64,000 bases of DNA from Casuarina equisetifolia (taxonomy: Eukaryota; Streptophyta; Magnoliopsida; Fagales; Casuarinaceae): NCBI GenBank assembly GCA_028551475.1, contig CM052356.1:6458001-6522000 (forward strand), given 5' to 3'. Under the pieces are notes generated by a model. It ran no database searches. It worked only from the letters and a program-made list of their open reading frames with translations, and was not told the DNA's origin. This document shows positions 47,160 through 58,591 of the stretch, in pieces. Every line of letters starts with the position of its first letter. The stretch's first letter is position 1. The translations under genes and the position numbers were made by a program.

Positions 47160-48600
47160 AAATTTGTCTCTTCAATATTGAGAATACATGACGGGGATTT
47201 GGACTTTGGTTTGACAAGATAAGGCTTTTTGAACTTTTCTTTCAACTTGTGCTGGAAATCAGCTAAGGTGCTTAATTCAAGATCTTCGGAGTATAATGCA
47301 GGATTATAGAACAAAAAATAAACAAAAAAACAAGAGAGAAAAGGAAATACAAAAGAGTATCTACAACGATCTCATAACTTGTTCAAGAATTGAAAAGTAA
47401 AGCTTATACAAAATCAAAAATGGTTAATAGTAAGAATTAAATATTAGATAACCTTGTTTTACCATCATAAATTATGTAGTTAAGTTTGGAAAGAATGTTA
47501 CCACGTTTTCTCATTTTTTAACCCATGTTGATTGAATCAAGTTACCATTAAAGGTTTGCAAGAGAATATTTGTTGAGCTCAAAGCTCATTTTTAGTAAAA
47601 ATGATTGTTTTTCTAACAAAAATTAATGTGATAGAAATTTTCCAACTTTTTCTCTTAAAATTGATTATTAAGAGGATAAGACACCCAAACAATATAAAAA
47701 AAAATGCTAAGTTAAAATATTGGTAATTTAGAACAACTATTAATTTTTAATACACCCTCTACCTTGAACATTGAAAAATTAAGTTAATTTATGAATGATG
47801 AAGTGATGATAAAATCATGGAGATTTGATTTATGATAAGGTGTCAACTTTAAATATGAGTTCTATACCCTATTAGGAAGGCTCAAATGACAATGTAACAA
47901 GACACCCTAATGTATAAAGATGATATCAAATCTAAATATCGGTGATGTGAGGTTAAACTTTTCTAACACAAAGCATCTTGGATTCGGCTCAGCCTCACTT
48001 CTGTAGAGACTTATTTGTACTTAAAGTTATTATGATATAGCTAAGCACTACTGCTCAAACATCAAGGATAATTAGCCGAAAAGGAAGAGATATGATGTCC
48101 ATTTTAAGATCTGTGAGTGCAGATTAAAGAACTTTTGACTGCCGAGGTAAGTGCTCCATGATTTTCGTTCACTTTGCCTGCTGATATGACTAGTTTGGCA
48201 TCATACCAAGTGCAGTATGCTAAAGCCTAGCCAAGATATCACTAAAAATGTTGATTCATTGAACCATAGGGAAAAGTACAATCAAAACTCACAGATGATT
48301 GGCTAGTAGCAGAATTCTAGGCCAAGAAGTTTGAATATAATCTGTTTCCCAGATGTCCTTTTCTGGCAATAGTCTAATCTACTAGTTTGTAGCTATTGCT
48401 CTGTTCCTTTACCTTGGATCATGTCAGTTCTGCTTAAAATAATTGTCCTAACGGTCCATTTTCACATGGGTGCCCCGTTTCAAGTTTTGAAAAATAGCAG
48501 GCTTATAGTGTCTCTTCTGACACCTCTCCATTGTCATTCCACTCATGCTTGCTTAGATTCCACAGCCAAATATATATATCTAACTTGGGTTCCTGAGTTT
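47160..48600. other. Upstream region of the PADRE gene, no other gene
   Basis: AT-rich non-coding DNA. A TATA-like AATATATATATC occurs near 48570, about 55 bases before the PADRE start codon. Confidence 0.4.
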
Positions 48601-48625
48601 TGAAGAAAGTGTAATTTTGGCGGCG

Positions 48626-49192
48626 ATGGGGAATTGTTCTCTCAAAGGGATCACAGAGGACTGTCACAACTCTATCCGGGTTCTGACGGATTCCGGGGCT
48701 GTTTTAGAGTTCAAGAGTCCTGTTACTGCTCGGGACATCCTCAATGACCACCCCGGGTACGGCGTTTTCCGGCAGGGTCGCGCGTCTTCTCCTGTGCTGG
48801 ACCTGGAGGGCCTGACCGGTGGCCGGTTGTACTATCTACTTCCACTCAAGGAGAACCAAAACGCAAGGGCGACGGAGAAGATGGAGGCTGAGCCGGCGAA
48901 GAAGTCGGTCTGTGCAGCGCCGGAAGTCGCTGAGGATTTGGCAAATGGTTCGGCTCTCGAGGTCCTGCCCTCGGTCAGAGATGGAGTTTGGAGAGTCAAG
49001 TTGGTGATTGACACGAAGCAGCTGGAGGAGATCTTGTCGGAGCAAGTGAATACAGAGGCATTGATTGAGAGAATGAGGATGGCTGCAAGTTCTGCAACCA
49101 AAACACCAAGGAGATCAAAGAGTGCTTGCAGAGTGGGTTGGAAGCCAATCCTGTCTAATCTTTTCAAGGTGCCTCAAGATCATGGAAAGTAA
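48626..49192 (+). CDS. PADRE (DUF4228) domain protein
   Basis: An intronless gene of 188 residues. The ATG at 48626 starts MGNCSLKG, a classic N-myristoylation signal with Cys4 as a likely palmitoylation site, so plasma-membrane attachment is expected. Residues about 17-75 form the first PADRE block (IRVLTDSGAVLEF, GYGVFRQGR, GGRLYYLLPL). A charged linker (76-120) follows, then the second conserved block (VWRVKLVIDTKQLEEILSEQ, LIERMRMAA) and a basic tail (TPRRSKSACR, GWKPILSNLFKVP). The family is plant-specific and many members respond to pathogens or abiotic stress; no biochemical activity is established. The gene is clearly GC-richer than its flanks. The identity is firm and the specific role unknown. 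Confidence 0.93.
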   Translation: MGNCSLKGITEDCHNSIRVLTDSGAVLEFKSPVTARDILNDHPGYGVFRQGRASSPVLDLEGLTGGRLYYLLPLKENQNARATEKMEAEPAKKSVCAAPEVAEDLANGSALEVLPSVRDGVWRVKLVIDTKQLEEILSEQVNTEALIERMRMAASSATKTPRRSKSACRVGWKPILSNLFKVPQDHGK

Positions 49193-49622
49193 GATCTCAG
49201 TTTCATGGCTTCCTTAAACCAGTGTTTCTTTGTCCCTTGGAACTAAGCAAACCAATCGATCTGTTGGCCTTTCTTGTTCATGTTTTTTAGTACCTTCTTG
49301 TGTAAATATTGTGATGGAAATGAAGGTTGATTTGAATGACCAAATGCCAATGAGTGCACCAGAAGAAACTTTCAATTGTTACAAAACAATGGACAAACTA
49401 GATCTTGCCAAAACATAGGCTTCTTTAGGACGATTTTCATTTGACGGACTTGATGGGCCAAAATGACTTCCATGGACCAAACGTCTGAGTCCACGTTCCA
49501 GGCCTAAAAGTGATACCTATACCATCTGTCGGGTGAAAGTAGGAAAAATAGTGTCATGGGTTTAAAATTTAACTTAAAAGTTAATTTTAGTATTTTTCTT
49601 GTATGTCAAATATGCTTAAATA

Positions 49623-49936
49623 GTTTTGTGTGCAAAATGAAAGTTTTCACATTAAAATATAAGATTCTTAAGATAAAGTTTAAATAAACAAATTACATCT
49701 CAAATCTTTGAGTTAGTTTTTAGATTGAATTTTGAACATTTTAATATAATATGAGAATTCAGGTTGAATCTACTTCACCATGTGTGCCCAATAATGCTCC
49801 ATGTGCAATGGTATGTGTGTAAGATGAAAGTTTCTATATTATAAAATAAGATTTCTAAATGAAGTTTAAATAAATAAAAAAAATTATTTCTCCAACCTTT
49901 AAGTTAACTTTTAGGTTAAATTTTGAGTCTTTTAAT
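49623..49936. repeat. Diverged tandem duplication with a dispersed repeat word
   Basis: Two blocks, about 49623-49745 and 49810-49936, share GTGTG(C/T)AA(A/G)ATGAAAGTTT, AAGTTTAAATAAA and a TTAGTTTTTAGATTGAATTTTGA type ending. A reverse-complement fragment of the same unit (TTTCATTTTGCACACAAG) occurs near 26494-26511. This suggests a dispersed repeat family with internal AACTTAAAAGTT palindromes. Confidence 0.5.
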
Positions 49937-49939
49937 AGG

Positions 49940-51960
49940 TTTAAAGTTGAATAAGAGTTAAAATGAATTAACTTATACTTTGATATCATGTAAAGTTACT
50001 TATAATCTAAACTAAAAATTAACTTATAAGTTAATAAAAATAAATCTATATCAACATTACACTTTTATTTTTAATAATTTATTTCTCCTATTATTTCTTT
50101 TAATTTCTAGATACTCTGGTACAAATGTCACTTTAAACTCCTAATCATACTTACAAACTTCGAGAAATAACCTCTCATTTGGTTGGCACAATATCTCTTT
50201 CACAATCAACAAGAACATTGAGGCTTGCATTCAACTTAAATCTTGTTGCTCTTATCTTTGTTTAGTATTTTCGCCACTAGCCGTAACCTAGAAGATTCAA
50301 ACCATACAACCATTTTCTATTATTCTTTTAGTTTTCCGTAGGTGAAAACCCACTTAAGGAAAAAGATTCCGTCTTTGCAGGCTGTAATCTAGAAGATTAG
50401 AAGAACAATGACTGTTTTAAGCACTTATTTAAAACCATTGACCTGTAAACATTGATATACCAACGGTTGGAATCACATCATGTTGTGGTTTTTAATTGTT
50501 TTAACAACTACTTTCAATATTTCCAACTAAAATTATTAAAATTGCTTAGAAGATTTATTTCTTCCTATAAATCTTGCTTGTCCTATTATGAGGAAACACG
50601 TTGTTTTACTTGAAACCTTATTGTAATAAATAAATAAAGAAAACTTGTATATTCACAGTACGAGTTGCATACTAAAATGTAATTGTGAAAACCAAAGGCT
50701 GGTGATGACAATGAAAGTGCATTACACGAAAGAGAACAAGACAGCACAAGTAATCAGCATTGCACTAAAACTATGAACATTGCTGGTGGTTTCCTGCTGT
50801 AATGGTCTGGTCTGTTGAAACAGTCAAGAAATACTAAAATATATGGATTTCCAGAACGTGAAGATAGGTTGAAAAAGATGGGATAACATCAAGTCTTTTG
50901 TGCAGATGGAACAAGTCACCCATTAAAGTAAAGGTTTGTCTGAGTGGCATTTGTCACTAAAGCCAGAGACCCATCCTTAGCTCCTGTTTGGATACCCTTT
51001 TCTCACCAGCACTTCCTAAATTATACCCAAAACTTGGGTCATGTTAGCTCCACTTGCTACTTCCAAGAACGTTAGGTGGAACAAATATTTGGTGAGAAAT
51101 TTTGAGAATCATAGATTTAGGTAAGATCTTTGAATCACTTAACATTATCTTCAAATATTTGTCACGTAAGGATAACACAATTGTTGTTGGTGGATTTTGT
51201 TCTTTCTTTCTTGTTCTTTCAGTCATTATCTTGATTAGTATCATGGCAGGCATTATTAGGTGAGCCCCCAGAGTTCATTATGAGCTTCTTCAGCATAAAG
51301 CAGGGTCGGTTTGAAGTGAATCGGTCATACACTTGTCTTTCAACAAAGGGATGAGCATCCAATGACACTGCAATTATGAAAAATGGTAAACTTTCCATAG
51401 AGTGGTTGGGATTTGCCAGATGAACGGTTGGAATTGAATCATCTGCAGATTGCTGTCAAAATGGGAATATGCCAGCTCGAGGAAAGATTAAGAATCAATT
51501 CATTGAAAGTGTTCTAAAAGTCACTACTCTTTGAAATTAGCTTTTGTAATCAGTTCATACAAAAATGCCTTTTTCATGTAAAAAGAATTTTTAAATACAA
51601 ATTAAACAAAATAAAACGATTTACACTGTTTTTGTCTTTTGACCCCAAATGTAAATTTAGTATTAAGAAACTTAATCCTTCTTAGATGTACCTTTTGGTT
51701 TTCAACTAAGATTTAAATATGTAAAACATCACATACTATTCGTAAGGGAACTTTGTCCAATCAAACTAGGTGCAGAGACAAAGGGAATAAGAGCATCCAA
51801 TGACACTACGAAAGGACACTTCCATTTGGATTTTGCAGGGATTTGCCCAAGAATGATAACCACTTAAGCAAACAGTACTGTTAATTTCCTATAGATAGAT
51901 TTATATGTAACTAGGTCAAGAGGAAGCCTAGTTTCAGGTCTCAAACTGTAAGCATCCTGG
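49940..51960. other. Intergenic, nothing recognised
   Basis: AT-rich DNA without a supported gene. The last part lies downstream of the NRP gene; a TTTATT at 51962-51967 (AATAAA on the minus strand) could be its poly(A) signal. Confidence 0.45.
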
Positions 51961-52251
51961 ATTTATTGCAACACCCCATAAATATAAGTTCATCTTTATC
52001 GCTTGCATTTGTTTATATAGTACATTACAAGAAGAACAAAAAGGACAAGCATTAACAGCCTCATACAAAACAGCTACCAAATCATATAGGCTGCTGCATA
52101 TTCAGGCTGTCCAGAACTATATTTGCTCTCCAAAAGACTCGTTTCCAATCCAAAGTATTTATAGCCAACCGTCTATCCTGCTATTCTTTATAATCTGCTC
52201 CTTGCTTTTCACTGTCTGAACTCGTACAATTCTGTATGTTTAGTATGTTGT

Positions 52252-54204
52252 TCAACGGTTTTGTTCCTCAAAAATATCCAAGAGAGAAAGTGCCTGCAAA
52301 ATTCAAACCAGCAGATTGTTTAGGCTTGGAAAACAGAGCAGGAAACCAAATCTGCTGACATGAAAAATTTTATTCTGGAAAGAGTGAAGTTACCTCAGGA
52401 ATGTTTAGCTCCAGGCGGAACTTAGGGCCATCATAGTGGTGAAGAATTGGCCTGAAGGAGTCCTCTTCCAGTGGCTCACAGATTTTCCTAGTCATAACTC
52501 GGACCTGTCAAAAAAGCAGGAAATACCAGATATAAGCATATCAAACGCTTCATCAAAGCTGTAACACAATTAGCCATGAGAATGCATTCATATGACATAC
52601 CTGAGCAGGGAAGCGTGATTCACCAGGGCATTTCTTGTCCTCCCAAGCAGTTGGATCAATGTTTGTTCCGCCAAAGCTTGCAGCCTGCAGAAACGATAAT
52701 CAAATTAGCAAAAATTGTTTCAAAATCAAGAAAAAAATGAACCCAAAATCACTAAGTTGATCTGGGTTCATGATTTCTTAGCTCAAAATGTCGGCAAAGT
52801 AATCTGTTTCTAGAAGACTAAAATAAGGAAGATACCAACCTCGAAAATTCCATGGAGTTGGTGAGTGGAGTAGTTGTAAAGGAAAAGTGGCAAGCCTGGA
52901 GTTATACCCCGGACTGAATCTCGGTAACGTGGAGGAAGACCTGAAAAGAATTTGAAACAAATGTTTAGATCCAAATAATAGAAAAATCAAATAGCTCAGA
53001 TAAGTTTATACTTCGTAAGATCTGATAAACTCCCAAGATAATACAATTTAATGGGACTTTTAGCCACGAGTACTTGGAATATCAAACTGATTCGCCTAAT
53101 TGAAATTTTCAAACACTGATTTGAAAGGATATTCCTTCCCCCACAGAAACGAGTTATATTCATTCTAAAAGCACAATCTGATAGCATAAACATTATAGAT
53201 GGATCAAACCAGATCCCAAGGAAGGGGTTTATGTGCTTGAAATCATGGGTAGGATGCAACAAGAGACTAGAATCAGCTTATTTTCCAGCAATCAAACACC
53301 TAGAATTCAAGTTAAATTTAAAAATGGACACAGTAGCGAAGGGTAACATACCGAAGAGCTGTCTTTTAAGGTTCTCTTGCATGGTATCGTTGTTGCAGAC
53401 GAAGATGTAGCCGCCGACGGTCTCATTCCTGGGCAGAGACTCTGACGGTGGGAGTGTCTTGAACCTCTTGTCTACAGCGGTCTTACCATCGTTATTATTC
53501 TCACCACTGTTCTTCTTGTTAGCGTTGCTGTTCTTCTTTCCAGCTTTTCCACCATGGCCATCCTCACCCTTACCGCCATTCTTTTGCCCCTTCACGTTTA
53601 GATTGTTGTTGTAGATATGATTTCCAGGCTTGGAAAAGATGCCCTTGTCGAACCCACCATTGATCCCAGGACTCCTCTGAGATCCCCCAAAGACTAGGCC
53701 ACTTCCGTTGCTGCTAGCCCCAATCTTCCACCCTTCGTTGAAGCCATTATAATCAGTCACCTTTGGCTTGAAGCTGTTCCACCCATCGTTGAAGCCGTTG
53801 ATTTCGGAACCCTTTGCCTTGAAACTGTTCCAGCCATCATTTCCGTTCAAATCAGAACCCTTAGGCTTCAGACTCCCCCACCCATCGTTGACTCCATTGA
53901 AATCAGACCCCTTAGCTTTCAGGCTGCTCCAACCATCATCGAGTCCGTTGATGGCAGACCCCTTAGGCTTGAGACTGTTCCACCCGTCGTCGAACCCATT
54001 AAAGTCTGACCCTTTTGCATTCAAGTTGCCCAGAGGGTTAACCCCTCCACCAACCCTTATATCAAAATTCTTCCGTTCTTCAGGCCTCTTAGTCACTTGA
54101 TTACTGCCCCAAATCGAGTCGTTCACCGACAGATTCGCCAAATTCGACGTCTGAACACGAAGCTGATCACTGAACTGCCAAAACGACTGCTGGTTGTTCT
54201 CCAT
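52252..54204 (-). CDS. DCD-domain asparagine-rich protein (NRP/B2 type)
   Basis: Five coding exons, 54204-53352, 52940-52840, 52684-52601, 52504-52394 and 52293-52252, all GT-AG, give 396 residues. The C-terminal DCD (development and cell death) domain covers about 260-390, with GGYIFVCNNDTM, FGLPPRYRDSVRGI, LFLYNYSTHQLHGIFEA, FPAQVRV and LELNIPE motifs. The N terminus (ENNQQSFWQFSDQLRVQ) is the NRP-type start. Residues 65-160 hold six 17-residue repeats built on GSDFNGFDDGW. A Gly/Asn/Lys-rich segment follows (about 195-245). NRP proteins take part in ER- and osmotic-stress-induced cell-death signalling in soybean and Arabidopsis. A splice acceptor at 54235 shows an intron in the 5' UTR. The start at 54204 matches the family; the frame is open further upstream, but through non-coding leader. 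The family call is firm. Confidence 0.93.
53725..54012 (-). repeat. Coding minisatellite in the NRP gene (51-bp unit, six copies)
   Basis: Six units encode variants of KGSDFNGFDDGWNSLKP; one is shortened by a codon (GSDLNGNDGWNS). The DNA copies are similar but not identical, and the reading frame is kept, so unit number could vary between alleles. Confidence 0.85.
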
Positions 54205-54576
54205 CTCCAACTCAAAATTCTGCTCAAACCCCTCCTGCAAACAGAAAGAACACCTCCCTAACAACAAAGAACAGAGAAACCAAGACCCAGTCCAGAAAGA
54301 AAGGCAAAGAGGAGGAAGCGTGACCTTTTGTTTGTGGGAAAAAGAAAGCGGGTGGGCAGGAAAGTTAAATACAAGGGGGCCTTGAACTTTAAACGGCGAA
54401 ATTTCGAGGAAAGAGCCACTGACCCAGAAGGGATAACGTGTGAAGATGTCAAAGCAGAAAGGTCCAAAGGACACAGGAATCCATTAAAAAATTCGTTTTT
54501 CCATATTTTAGTTGAGCGGATGGGGAAGTGATGACGGCAAAACCGCGTTGTAAAGTACCAACGTGTAGCAAGAGGA

Positions 54577-54580
<4 letters not shown>

Positions 54581-54611
<31 letters not shown>
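54581..54611. repeat. (GA)n microsatellite upstream of the NRP gene
   Basis: About 15 GA units, reading as CT on the NRP strand, about 380 bp before the start codon. CT tracts are frequent near plant transcription starts. Confidence 0.95.
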
Positions 54612-54614
<3 letters not shown>

Positions 54615-54839
54615 GTGTGCGAGTGGGGATGTTGGGATGTTGATCTTCGGGGGTGCTTTCCAGAAGGTCTAGGAGGTTCGTGGGTCGTGGGTGTGCTCAG
54701 TTCACACTTCAGATTAGACTTTTCTTAGCAGCTAAGCTTGCAGGAAGTGGACAGGGAGACGCGTAAGCCTCCACCCATCTCCCTTCCGCCCTTGCCAAGG
54801 ACACACGGGGAGATAAACAGAGCTTTCCCATTAGATGGT

Positions 54840-55879
54840 CGTCGGAGATGGAATGCACTAATAAATAATTTAATATTTGTTATGATAATTTGAGGTGTCG
54901 ACTTGAGAACATGTTTATAATGAAAATAATTTAATATACCTAACCTGAAAATAAAAAATCTCAAACAGTAAAGTAAGTGTAATAAAAAAAATTTAAATAA
55001 ATGTTTGTCTAAGAATTCAAAGTTAAAATTAATAGTTTTAAATAATATTAAATTAATATTTATTAGATTTAACCCTAATAATAAAGTTACTATTTTACCA
55101 TTACGGATTACAGGCCTTTTCCAAGTCTAGACCTTACAGAACCTACTTGGTCGCTGCCGGGTTTGGCGGCCAAAATCTGGCGGTGTGAGAAGATCCTCTG
55201 TGCAGCATGTCGACGTGGACCACAGGAATGAATGAGCCGAGAAGGACTTCTTCCTGGTCAGACTGATTGACTTTGAGGAACCCTAATAGGTCTGTAAACA
55301 TCTAGTTGTTGGACTGAGTCTCTTCCAGAAGAGTATTCTAACCACTCCAACGCAGCTTCAATTAGGACAACGTAGAAAACCTCGACATTTTCTCTGCCTA
55401 AAAACTAACCAAATGTTGGGACTTATTTGTAATCTTGTCTTCAGGCATGGTGTGTATTTAAAAAGGAAATGAATAGTTTAATAGTAAAGTTTAAGTGTAA
55501 CGCTCTTTTTGCTTATGGTCTAAAAGTTTCTTTTGGTGTTGCTATGTTTAGGTGAAGGGATAGGTTGAAAATAATGCGTGTTTTACATTGTTTATCTATT
55601 ACATAAAAATTTATGTTGTCTTCAATACTAGTTAGTCTTAGGGAAGAAATGAATTTTTCAACATGATATTATGATTTCATTTCAAGTTTGACATTTCTTT
55701 GCTTGTGACATAAAAAATAATCTCCATAGCATTCCCATACTTAAAGGAAAATGGGAATTTTAAAAATAGTGTGTTCCAATTTGTATAAATTTTTTCCTAA
55801 TATTTGTTTTTTATATATAAAAAATTCATTTACCCTAAAAGCTTATTTTAGTAAAGAAATAAGTTTTCTAATAACTATT
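54840..55879. other. Intergenic
   Basis: AT-rich DNA with one higher-GC segment near 55130-55290 that contains CGACGTGGACCAC and W-box cores (TTGAC). No gene is recognised. Confidence 0.4.
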
Positions 55880-56560
55880 GGGCTAGTCTAGCCTAATTTG
55901 AGCCTTTTAAAATTTAATGGGTTCTTTAAGGTATTAGTTGCCCTAATCTTGAAAATAATAAAAAAGAGGATGTAGTCATAAAAAGAAAAGAGAGAGAAAA
56001 AAAGAAAAAGGTAGATTTTTGTAGGAATTAAAAGTTCTATGCAACAATTCTACAAACAATTATTGAAGGTTGATATGTGACTTGATTGATCTAATTTGGT
56101 CAATGAGTTTATAATTGATTCTTCTTTATTTTGAATGGTTAAATGATTGTTTGAAGCTTTCTCCACTTGTACGTTGAGATTGAATTTTTGGATAATATTT
56201 CTTTAACTTTCTTTGGTTGAGTTTAAATTTCAACTTATTCTTTACTATAAATTATAAATTCTATAATAATTATAGTGGTGGATTTTTATCTTCTTGATAT
56301 TGTTGAGAACTTGATTAAGTTATACACTAAAGAATTATATAGTGAAAATTTGGGTGAATTCAAAGATTGATCTTGTGGCTTGTTTTCTCAACATTAAAAA
56401 AGTTTTTCACATAAAAATTCTCTAATTTGATTATGTTGATTGTAATGCTTAAATATTTTAGATGTGTTTCAAAGTACTTTCATTGTTTGTATTTAGTATT
56501 TTTTCATAAATTCAATCAAAGTGAAAAATTAAAGACCTTTCAAGTTCCTTACCACATAAC
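55880..56560 (+). mobile_element. Probable solo LTR of a copia-type element
   Basis: The stretch has the layout of plant copia LTRs: a TTGGGCTAGTCTAGCC start region, TATAAATTATAAATT with a TGGTGGATTTTTAT block, then GATCTTGTGGCTTGTTTTCT and AAAAAGTTTTTCACATAAAA followed by TTCTCTAATTTGATTATG. The latter resembles the conserved 'ggttttccacgtaaa' 3' LTR region. No primer-binding site or pol remnant was seen next to it, so a solo LTR is likely. Boundaries are approximate. Confidence 0.45.
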
Positions 56561-56569
56561 AACTTGCCT

Positions 56570-58560
56570 AAACTTGAGCAAAAACCATCCTTGAATCCCC
56601 CTCAAGATAATTGGATAGAATTGAAATGGTCGAGGGAAAACTAGCATGAAACTTGTCCCCAACATGGCAAAACATGCAACGAGTAAGCCCTGTCCTTGAC
56701 ATAGATTAGGTGTTTAATGAAGTCATCATCCAACTCACATAAGCGATAGCGTGATAAAATAGGAGATAAAGAAATGGTGGAAGCTTAGTTGCAATGACTT
56801 TTCCGGGTGTTTGGACATGGTCTTAGCATGTGTTTGGACAAATTCCGCCATGCCAACTATAAAAGTAAGCACCAAGGACAATTCTAAAAAAGATTCCTCT
56901 CCTAACTCCTTACTAGTTTAAGTATTTTAGATAAGACCATAATCAATTGCTCTTTCGGTCATCTCAAAAGGAACAAAGTCAAAAAATTAGGATTCATATT
57001 GCTTGAAAATGACAAGCACAAACATGGATAGTGGGATTTTATCTCTAATATAGTAATGAAGGCCTCATGACAAATTTCTTGAGGTCTCTTCAAATATTTC
57101 TTGAGTGGAAGTTTTTTTTTTTTTTTTTCCATCTAAAGTTTGAAGATTACAAATTTAAAAATCTTTTACTTTGATTTTAATTATAATAAATTGTATAATA
57201 TTTTGAACTATTCAAAGAAAACTTACAAAAAAAAAATTATGAGAAGTTGAAATTTTTACAAGGGCACTTTCTTACAAAGCCTCATAGCTATCTATATAAA
57301 CAAAAAAAAAAAAAGAAAATTTCTACTTGAGTAAGGTAAAGAAATTTTTGTTCTTGATTTTTCAACGATTAGTTACAGGGTGTGCTCCTTGCTAAGGCCC
57401 ATCCAGCCCAATTGCCAAGACTCTAACGAGACCTTGTACTTGATCGAAGTGGTGGAGATCGCTTTGTAATCTGATTTGTGGGCCTTTAGAAATTTGGGAA
57501 TTCATCATGATTTTCAGAAGCAAAGGAGGAAAGGCCTAATCCAATTCAGTAATGTCTTAGCAAACTTTAGGTAGATATGGGCCACATTAAACAATGTTCA
57601 TGCTGGTCCATAAAAGCCTGAAATGAGTACACGTAGGGTGAAAACATAAAAGAGAAGACCCATCTATTGGATCTGAGGCTACAGTAGCTTGTATTTTATA
57701 TAAATGGGTCATTTCTCTGTTTCAACTAGGAGTAAAAACCAGGAATGTCCCACTTTCAGTTTTGCAGGTTGAGTTTTCAATGGGAAAAGCTTTTAGTTCG
57801 TCCTTTTTCTTTCTGTCAACTTTGTTTTAGACCAAATCACGTAATCACCTGCTCTAAAAACCCAGAAAGGAAACTTCTTCTGTCTAAACAATCAAGCCTC
57901 TTAATCAAAGTTCTACCTTTCTCGTCATATGGTACTTCCAAGTACTATTTGTAGTAATGTTTGCCAACTCCACTTAAAAAGTCTATTTTTATCTTTAAAA
58001 TTAGCTTATAAATAATAAGAAGATAACAAAAAGGTAGATGATTTTGTTTAAACATTGAGAAGATATAACTTATCATAGGTACATTTTACTTATAAATTAT
58101 GCAAACTTTTCCCGTGATATCTGCATTACAGACGGTCCTTCAACACATGTTACCGCCAATGGCCTTTGCTGCAATGCAGGAATAACTCAGTGGGGACGGT
58201 GCACATGACAATGACTCTATGGAGTCCAAGGTGTTGGCGTTCATGAACGGGTTGCTTTTACACCAAACGCAGAGGCAAGAAGTAAAGAACCGCAAGAACT
58301 AGTTGAAGCATTTACCAGCATTGAAGTGTTCATGCATTGAAGTGTGTTCGAGAGTAGTTAAGCGGTTGAAAGAGAATGAGGGAATTTCGAATGCCTTCTT
58401 TTGATTTCATCGCCACGCTTTGTTTCACTCCCTTCAAAAAAGATCGTGACGGAGACCCCAATCCAATCCTACAGCCTGCAAACCCAACAACAAGAAGAGT
58501 GCACTGACAAACCAAAGCTCTCTCACATTCTTTATATCTGTCAAATCCCAATTGTTTCGG
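56570..58560. other. Upstream region of the KAS I-like gene
   Basis: No gene recognised. Site II words occur at 57396-57401 (GGCCCA), 57405-57410 (AGCCCA), 57479-57484 and 57578-57583 (TGGGCC), about 1 kb before the KAS start; they may belong to an upstream promoter or be incidental. Poly-T at about 57113-57128. Confidence 0.4.
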
Positions 58561-58591
58561 AGAGCAGCGAGAGGGAGAGAGATAGAGAGAG

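Noticed and set aside
53768-54100. Plus-strand frame of 110 codons opposite the NRP repeat array
   Set aside because: It is the antisense shadow of a coding repeat, which is why it looks periodic.
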